Shown: positions 57,397 to 64,000 of the stretch, piece after piece
How positions within the stretch are numbered: the first letter of the stretch is position 1
Layout: the number at the start of each line of letters is the position of its first letter
Assembly: GCA_002104905.1 (NCBI GenBank)
Contig: MCFE01000302.1
Location: 1 to 64,000 of the forward strand
Length of the DNA stretch: 64,000 nt
Origin: Basidiobolus meristosporus CBS 931.73
Taxonomy: Eukaryota; Basidiobolomycota; Basidiobolomycetes; Basidiobolales; Basidiobolaceae
Reading direction: 5' to 3'
Program-made: the position numbers and the translations under genes
The notes under the pieces: generated by a model
Told to the model about the DNA's origin: nothing
Seen by the model: only the letters and a program-made list of their open reading frames with translations
Database searches by the model: none

Positions 57397-58330
57397 ATGA
57401 TGGACAATCAAGAATGGAAGAATGCCATGCAGCAAATCCTGGCCCAACAGCAACAGTTACTCCAGATCCTCAGCCAACAGCAACAAGGAATGACTACCAT
57501 AGCTCAGAGCCAGCAAAGCCCTGTCATGAGCAACTTTAGTGTAAAGGTCAACCGGTACCATGGCAGAGTCAACAAAAACCTGGGAACTTGGCTCTTTCAG
57601 ATTGAAGAAGCTTTTAAAGCTAAAGGAATTGCTCCAGAAAGCAAGTTGCTTTATGCAGCTTCTTACCTGGCAGATTCAGCTTTACAGTGGTACCACAACA
57701 AGATCAGGTCAGCCACTATGATGGGATGCTCTACAATCTCTACCTGGGATGAGTTTGTGTCAGAAATTCAGGATGCCTTTGAGCCCCCACACCAACAGAC
57801 ACTACTAAGAAGAAAGTTGAAGACACTCAGATAAAAAGGAATGATCCAAGAGTACATCTATGAATATAGATGTCTACTTAGGCAAATTGAAAGAATGGAC
57901 CCTCTGGATCAAGTTGAATACTTTATTGATGGATTGAAAGAAAGAACTTGTAAGGAAGTGAATTATTGAAGACCTCAGACTATTGAAGAAGCCATCAAGA
58001 TTGCCATTGACTATGACTCAGCTATGTTTGGAGTTGGGAAGCCTACAATGACTAATCAGATAGGCTACAATCACTATGAGAGAAAACAATCAGAAGCAGC
58101 GCCAATGGAAATAGATGCTATGCAGAAGAATCCTACCTCAGAAGAATGTAAGAAGTAAGGACTTTGCTTCAATTGCCACCAGCAAGGACATATTGCAAAG
58201 TACTGCCCTCAGAGAAGAAATGGACACCAGCCAACAAGAACCTTCAACCATATTGAGTCCCATGAACACAGTAATGTGGAAGATGAGCATGAAGAAGACT
58301 TGGAACTCACCTTCCATATGACAGAAGAGT
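57397..58330 (+). pseudogene. Gypsy gag
   Basis: Starts MMDNQEWKNAMQQILAQQQQ (Gln-rich). The retrotransposon gag domain follows: VNRYHGRVNKNLGTWLFQIEEA, AASYLADSALQWYHNKI, and STWDEFVSEIQDAFEPP. A TAA at 57,832 and a TGA at about 57,967 break the frame. The zinc knuckle CFNCHQQGHIAKYC (CX2CX4HX4C) is preserved near 58,160. Confidence 0.88.
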
Positions 58331-60216
58331 ACTTGTCCCAAATGACCTCAAACTCAGGGAAGTTATTGTACTTGAATGGAGTAATCAATGGAGTACCTGG
58401 CAATATCATGATTGACTGAGGAGCATTGCATGAGTACATGTCAGAGCAATTTGCTCTGAAAGCTGGAATCAACTTGGAACCTACCAAATCAACCTCAGTC
58501 TGAACAGCTGATGGGAACTCTGACATAATCAACCGTATTACTCAGCCAGTAAGAATGAGGAGCAATGACTATGAAGAAGACCTACAGGCTTATATATTTG
58601 GGAACTGCAAGTTTGACCTTGTACTTGGAAAAACCTGGCTATTTTGTTGTAATCCATCAATCAACTGGAGAACCCATGCTACTCAGATCCAAAAGGACAA
58701 CAAGACCTATGAGCTAATACCTGCCAGGCTGGATTTCAACTTGGTCAATTCCAGTATGTGTGAGACAAGTGAACTTAGCAAGACCCAGTTCTGTAGAGCA
58801 CTTAGAAAAGGTACTCAGATGTTCCACATGGCAGTATTACATGAGGATTCCTCTACCCCAGCACCCCAGCAGGTCCAGACTCTCTTGAAAAAATATTCAC
58901 ATGTGTTTCCAAATGAGCTTGTGAGCCCACCACCAGACAGAGATGTGGATCATGCCATTGACACAGGAGATAGCCCTCCAGTGAGCAAGACACCTTACAG
59001 AATGAGTCCATTGGAATTGGAGGAAATGAAGAGACAAATTGATCAGCTATTGGAGCAAGGATATATCAGACCCAGCAAGTCACCTTGGGGAGCACCAGTG
59101 CTTTTTGTGGAGAAGAAGAATGGAACACTTAGGATGTGCGTTGACTACAGAGCCCTGAACTCAGTTACCGTCAAGAATGAGTACCCCATACCTTGGATTG
59201 ATGAGCTTTTGAGCCAATTTAATGGAGCCACCATATTCAGCAAGATTGACCTCATGTCAGGATATAACCAGATTAGGGTGAAACCAGAAGATATCCCTAA
59301 GACAGCATTCAGGACCAGATATGGACATTACAAGTACTTAGTCATGAGTTTTAGCCTTACCAATGCCCCTGCAACATTCATGACCCTGATGCAGACTGTC
59401 TTCCCAGAGTACTTAGACAAGTTTGTGATAATCTATCTAGATGACATATTGATATACAGCAAGACAGAAGAGGATCACTTGGTACACATTGAAAAGGTCT
59501 TGAAGAAGCTAAGAGAGAACAAGCTATACGGAAAGCTAGCTAAGTGTGAATTCTTCAAGGAACATGTTGAATATCTGGGACTCATAGTGACTAGCACAGG
59601 AGTGACCTTAGACCCTAAGAAGGTTGAAGTTATCAAGAATTTGAAGCAGACCCATAGCATATCAGAATTCAGATCATTCCTTGGAATAGCATCCTATTAT
59701 TGGAGATTTGTCAAGTCCTTTGCAAGCATTGCAGCCTCTTTAACTGATATCCTCAAGAAAGACAACACCTATAAGTGGGACATAGCCTGCAAGACTGTGT
59801 TTCAGATGCTCACAAATGAACTCGCTAAGCCGCCAAGCTTAAGAATACCAGACTTCAGAAAAGAGTTTACCCTGTGCACAGCTGCTTCAGATTATGCAAT
59901 GGGTGGAGTACTAAGCCAAGAACACAAGGGAAAGGACTACCCAGTTGCCTTTGAGTCCAGGAAACTGAACTCAGCAGAACAAAATTATGCTGTGCATGAG
60001 AAGGAGATACTTGCTATAATACACTGCCTGAAGACATGGAGATGCTATATTGGAGGAGTCAAATGCACTGTAAAGACTGATCATGTCTCACTGAAATATA
60101 TATTTAATCAGAAGGTTCTATCCAGAAGAATGACAAGATGGAGTGAATACATTCAGCAATTTGACTTGGACATTGCCTACTGCCAAGGGAAAAACAACAC
60201 GGTTGCTGATGCCTAA
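58330..60216 (+). pseudogene. Gypsy protease, reverse transcriptase and RNase H
   Basis: A remnant aspartic protease (IMID-stop-GALHEYMS) with TGA in the D-S/T-G-A site. The longest open part (58,555-60,216) has the RT motifs PYRMSPLELEEMKRQIDQLL, LRMCVDYRALNSVTVKNEYP, FSKIDLMSGYNQIRV, the YLDDILIYSKTEEDH active site, and TDILKKDNTYKWD. RNase H has LCTAASDYAMGGVLSQEHKG, where the usual TDAS is TAAS, then HEKEILAIIHCLKTWRCYIG and VKTDHVSLKYIF. Ends NNTVADA then TAA. Confidence 0.93.
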
Positions 60217-60231
60217 TCAAGACTAGAACAA

Positions 60232-61500
60232 GTGGCACAACTCAACTTGGTGCATGAATTAGATTGGCCTAGCTTATTACCACAATACTTGGAGGACCAA
60301 GCCATTCCTAATGAGGTGGATGAAGAGATACAGAAGATAACCTGGGATGAAGCCAGCAAATTTGTTGTACAGGACAAAACACTCTACCAAATTGTTGATG
60401 GAAGCCCTATTGCCCATTGTCCTTATGTTGCTTGCCTGGATTTAATACATAAGCTACACAATGGATAAGGACATCTTGGGATTGAAGGAACTTATAGCCT
60501 TGTGAAAGCCAAAGCATGGTAGCCCAGAATAAAACAAGATATTGAGAAGTTAGTGAAAACATGACCAAACTGCCATATCAATCAAGGCCAGCTACAAAGA
60601 ATTGCCAAACTCTTCCCTTTGGAGCCTATAGACCATTTGAGAGATAGGGAATTGACTTTATTGGAAGACTGCCAACCACCAGGAAATACAACTGTTGGAT
60701 CCTGCTAGCAATTGACCATGCCACTAGATGGTCAGTTGCTAAAGCTGTACCAATAGCCAGTGAGCACGAAGTTGCAAGTTTCATTTACCATGAGATCCTG
60801 ATGAAGTTTGAATGCCCTGTGGAAATCTTATCTGATAGAGGAGCAAACTCTATGGCAAAGACATTAGAGGCTTACCTGGAAATGCAGCAGGTTAAACACT
60901 TGAAAACCTTGGCATATCACCCCAGAACTAATGAAGTCACTGAACACTTTAATGGATTATTTGGAAAAATGCTGACCAAGTATGCAAATGGAGCTGTCAG
61001 TAGATGGGATGAGTATATAGATCAAGCACTTTTGGCCTGCAGAGTTAGAGTGCACAACACTACCCAATAATCACCATTATACTTAGTGTATGGATGTGAA
61101 CCAAGGATTCCAGGAGATCTCACACAACCCAAGCTTACAGATGCCTTAGAAGATAAACTTAGTCAGCTCAGTAGACACCAGCAATTTGAAACAAAGATGA
61201 CAAGAGGCACAGGCCAAAGTATCTCAAAGTGCAGAAAAGATGAAGCAGAGATTTGATAAGACTATAGCACCAGAAGCATTGACAGTTGGGAACTTTGTAT
61301 TACTAAGAAACAACATTTGGAAGAAGTTTGAGCCACAATGGACAGGACCATTCAAGATCATCTGAGAATGTCCATTTGCAACTAACCAACTAGTGGATAA
61401 ACAAGGGAATATCTGGGAAGATTTATTTCACAGAGACAGACTCAATCTTGCAAGACTTGCTGACAATACTGAACCATCACAATATTGGTATCACAAGAAA
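60232..61500 (+). pseudogene. Gypsy integrase
   Basis: Linker, then the HHCC region near 60,420-60,600 with a TAA next to GHLG and a TGA next to the CxxC. The catalytic core has GIDFIGRLPTTRKYN (first Asp), ILSDRGANSMAKTLEAYLEM (second Asp), and HPRTNEVTEHFNGLFGKML (Glu). The C-terminal tail reads EPQWTGPFKII and DLFHRDRL. Several stops. Confidence 0.88.
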
Positions 61501-61526
61501 AGAGATTCAAGAGAACCCTCTCAACT

Positions 61527-61540
61527 TTGGTGGGGGAGAA
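61527..61540 (+). other. Gypsy polypurine tract
   Basis: TTTGGTGGGGGAGAA directly before the 3' LTR; expected plus-strand primer. Confidence 0.75.
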
Positions 61541-61909
61541 TGTTATGATCTACCGCTTGAATATTTAAGTTAGATCAGCTTTTAGTTAAGTCACTTATTT
61601 TTATGTTGAGCCTATCAGTACATCAGTGTTATCTCTCAAATCAGTAGTATTAGTCAGCAGATGAATTAGCAGATCCTTATCAGGCAGAAATAGTTATATT
61701 AAATAGGATCCAATTGGGTGATGATGATGCAATCAAATGAGTCATCAGCCACAGCCTACATTAGGAAATACAATTAGTCAGCAAATGATCTGGCAAAATG
61801 TATATAAGGAGCTGCTGGAACCTCAATAAAAAGCAGTTCAAGTTTTTGTGAATACAATACTAGCTAAACTCCCTATTCCTCTACAACTCTTATACCAAGA
61901 CTTGTAACA
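61541..61909 (+). repeat. 3' LTR of the Gypsy element
   Basis: 369 bases, the same length as the 5' LTR. It retains CCGCTTGA where the 5' LTR has CCACTTAA, so the 5' copy has lost a CpG. Confidence 0.93.
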
Positions 61910-62397
61910 AAAGTCCCAATATGCAATGAATAACACCCATTGAGACAAATGCCAAGAATTCTCTGTGGAGCCAAGTGAGTCCAGTAATCCATCTACAGGT
62001 GAATGATGTAATGTTGTTGCTAGAGAAGTGGTGTGTTTCCACAAAATTCAGTGCTGGGTTTTTGAGGATTTATTATTACTTCTTGGCTAAGTCATTCCAG
62101 GATGCAACTTAAAATTTACATGGTACAAGTGGACAACTGTCAAGTGGTTGGCAACATATGACCCAGAGACTGTCCTGATTCCAGCATGTGTTAACAGTTT
62201 CATGGCACTCAAATTCAAAAATGCTACCATTTAAACGTGTCCAAATTGTCAGGAATCCAACCCATTGAGGTAAAACATTGTTCACACACCAGATAAATTC
62301 CAGAAATACCCTCTATAAAGTAGCTAATGCAGTCTAACAATATTGTAAAGCTACACCATACCGCATTCAGTATCAATGAAGGGCAAACATACCCAAC

Positions 62398-63093
62398 ATG
62401 TTCAATGGCAATTATTACAAACAGCTAAAAAGCAAGGGCTACTTTGAAGGTATGTATGACCATATCTTTGCTTTATCACTTGATGGATTCTCACTAAGCA
62501 AGTACTCTACCAGCAAATCCAGCTGGCCACTGATTCTCATCAATCCAAATCTGCCACCCATCTTGCGGTATCCAAGCAATAATCTGATGGTAGTCTCACT
62601 GGTATCTGAGCCTCAATCACTGTCCAGCCTGATTAACTGCCTGTATTCATTGCTAGATAAATTTTATATGCTTTCCGGCAGGATATCAGTAAATGGCCAT
62701 CATGTAAAAGCACATATTATTGTCTGCATTGGAAATACCCCAGCTATTAGCAAGATAACAGGTTTTTCTGGGCTCAATGGATAGTGTTGCTGTCAAATGT
62801 GTGAGATTCAGGGAACTTACATCATAAATCACACACACTGTCATTACCCAGATACCAGCACTAAGTACATCATATTGCCACAGAAAGAATGTACGGAAGC
62901 CAGCATGCAGTTGCAGCAAAGTTGGCAAGCTATAAGCCATTGGTCAGAATATGGAATCAATTGGAAACCTGAGATACTTAAGATAGAGGGTATCTGTTGG
63001 AGCAAAAGCTTTCCACTAGGAACAATGCAATTGCTTTTCAACAATATTCCTGTACTTATGACCAAGCTGTATATGGGCATTTCAGCTAAATGA
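62398..63093 (+). pseudogene. Plavaka-like transposase relic, copy 2 core
   Basis: Frames 62,398-62,784 and 62,797-63,093 are separated by one TAG after FSGLNG. Motifs: NGNYYKQLKSKGYFEGMYDH, SLDGFSLSKYSTS, AHIIVCIGNTPAISKITGFS, CQMCEIQGTYIINHTHCHYP and SWQAISHWSEYGINWKPEIL. Matches copy 1 at 37,860-38,520 in reverse. With fewer stops than copy 1 in this region, it is the best guide to the family sequence. Confidence 0.72.
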
Positions 63094-64000
63094 GCCCTTT
63101 GAGATACTGGAGAAGTTTGAAAGAATTGGCAAGATGCCACAGAGTATCTGCTACCCTAAGTACTTCTCATGGGCTCCAATCAATATTCATACACATTTGC
63201 AAAAATACAAATGCAAAAAATTGAATGAACTGGATACATATTTATTCAAGTGACGTTCTGAGGCCATTCCTACCAAGATTACATTGAAAACATTGGGAGT
63301 CATATGCGGACATTGTAGGAATATTTATCCAGAAGCAGATCACTAAAGCCAACCTGATGCATCTACAGCTGTAGTGCAAGCAGTTTGTAACAGGTTTTGA
63401 GCGGCTATACTACAGATATTTAGCAGAATGCATGGATATTCTGCTGTTACTGTACCCTCTCTGCACTCTATCTTGCACAGTGTGTGGAGAATATTGGGCC
63501 TGCTTCACCTTTTCAGAATTTACTATGGAGTTGATTTGCGAGGAGATAGGAAGACAAGTCAAGTTGCAGGTACTACCATATCCCAATCTCATCAAGAATA
63601 TTACCTCCATGTAGGACTTGAGTTGAGCAGGGAGAGGGAATACACTGGCCGGGTTCCAAAAAGTACTCTGCAGTTATTCAAGAGAAATTCATTGCAAAGG
63701 TGGTGGCAATCAAGTATATGTTTGCAGGATCTTTATGTTAACAGAAGTACAAGATGTATGGCAGCTTTGCAGGTATTATACTGCAAAGCCATAAAGTTGC
63801 AGTGTAGGAAATGTGTCAATTGCAGCAGGTATGTGTCTGTGTGATGGTGTCTAGGCAGGAGATGGTAATTTTTTTTGATTTTAATTATATGTGGAATATT
63901 CACAGTTGTAGTGGGTTGGCAAAAAAGTTGAGGTGAATCAACAATGATAGATATAAATGGCATAAGGGAAGGTAGCAAAATGAAATACCCTTTGGCAAAT
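63094..64000 (+). other. Plavaka copy 2 3' region, decayed
   Basis: Frames are short, but DNA homology to copy 1 persists: 63,640-63,720 matches 33,960-34,042 in reverse, and 63,870-64,000 matches 33,800-33,920 in reverse. It is cut by the window edge. Confidence 0.6.

Larger units (their letters stand above)
56970..61909 (+). mobile_element. Ty3/Gypsy LTR retrotransposon
   Basis: 4,940 bases with 369-base LTRs. Domain order gag, protease, reverse transcriptase, RNase H, integrase on the plus strand is Gypsy. Target duplication is imperfect (CAAG at left, AAAG at right). Pol has many stops (TGA at about 57,967, 58,419 and 58,501; TAA at 60,216; TAG in the integrase), several of which look like CGA to TGA or TGG to TAG changes. 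It is inserted in Plavaka copy 2. The LTRs differ at about 15 positions, 11 of them in the first 75 bases (hand count). Confidence 0.95.
56480..64000 (+). mobile_element. Plavaka-like transposon copy 2, split by a Gypsy element, runs off the window
   Basis: Blocks 56,480-56,969 and 61,910-64,000 are collinear with copy 1 read in reverse. The Gypsy element lies between GGTCAAG and AAAGTCCC, where copy 1 reads AGCAAAATCCC without interruption. Coding relics: GKRPCGYCNKPLNHETCRQH (56,620 region), and after the insertion LDGFSLSKYSTSKSSWPLIL, CLYSLLDKFYMLSGRI, AHIIVCIGNTPAISKITGFS then GLNG and CQMCEIQGTY (62,398-62,850). The 3' region continues to the window end. Confidence 0.75.

Noticed and set aside
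34789-61500. TGA used as a sense codon in this genome
   Set aside because: Host genes end normally and several TGAs align with CGA-derived codons in sister copies; deamination explains most of them.
1-64000. tRNA or rRNA genes
   Set aside because: No A/B box pairs with a foldable cloverleaf, nor rRNA segments, were found by eye; the iMet-like bases at 46,986-46,997 are a primer site.

Overview
The window is eukaryotic and fungal. Short spliceosomal introns (about 55-100 bases, GT...AG) interrupt conserved housekeeping genes. The gene set includes a fungal-type Zn2Cys6/PAS regulator of the ERT1/AcuK class, a Pho80/PCL-like cyclin and a DCD1-type dCMP deaminase. Few introns in several genes, together with Copia, Gypsy, Harbinger and Plavaka-like repeats, would suit an early-diverging fungus or a basidiomycete. 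I cannot name the species.

Left compartment (about 1-31,700), gene-dense: ribosomal protein S4, F-actin capping protein alpha, dCMP deaminase, ERT1/AcuK-like regulator, a small membrane protein, cyclin, ribosomal protein L9, nicotinate phosphoribosyltransferase, a large secreted Tyr/Lys/Pro repeat protein, a GFD2-like DEDDh exonuclease, eIF2-beta, a few short uncertain spliced ORFs, GMP synthase, and a disordered protein carrying repeated DIDxL-type motifs. The genes are ordinary, independent transcription units.

Right compartment (about 31,700-64,000), a nested repeat block almost free of CpG: a Plavaka-like (CACTA/Tnp2-type) element on the minus strand (about 33,495-47,880) is split by two Harbinger elements (34,046-37,457 and 39,426-47,798). 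The second Harbinger is split by a Copia retrotransposon (41,925-47,346), and that by a fold-back element (43,164-43,899). This gives four nesting levels, each junction supported by target duplication and homology. A solo Copia LTR, two copies of an unidentified repeat-borne gene, a truncated Harbinger, a second Plavaka copy split by a Gypsy element (56,970-61,909) and a third Plavaka fragment follow.

Inside this block (52,625-54,303, minus strand) is a broken gene for a divergent second-largest RNA polymerase subunit (RPB2-like). Its core motifs depart from the near-invariant cellular versions, which suggests a relic of a large DNA virus or another non-nuclear polymerase. It is the most unusual item here.

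Paired copies of the repeats differ mainly by CG to TG or CA changes, pointing to cytosine methylation and deamination. No tRNA, rRNA or CRISPR was found. All alignments and counts were made by eye.
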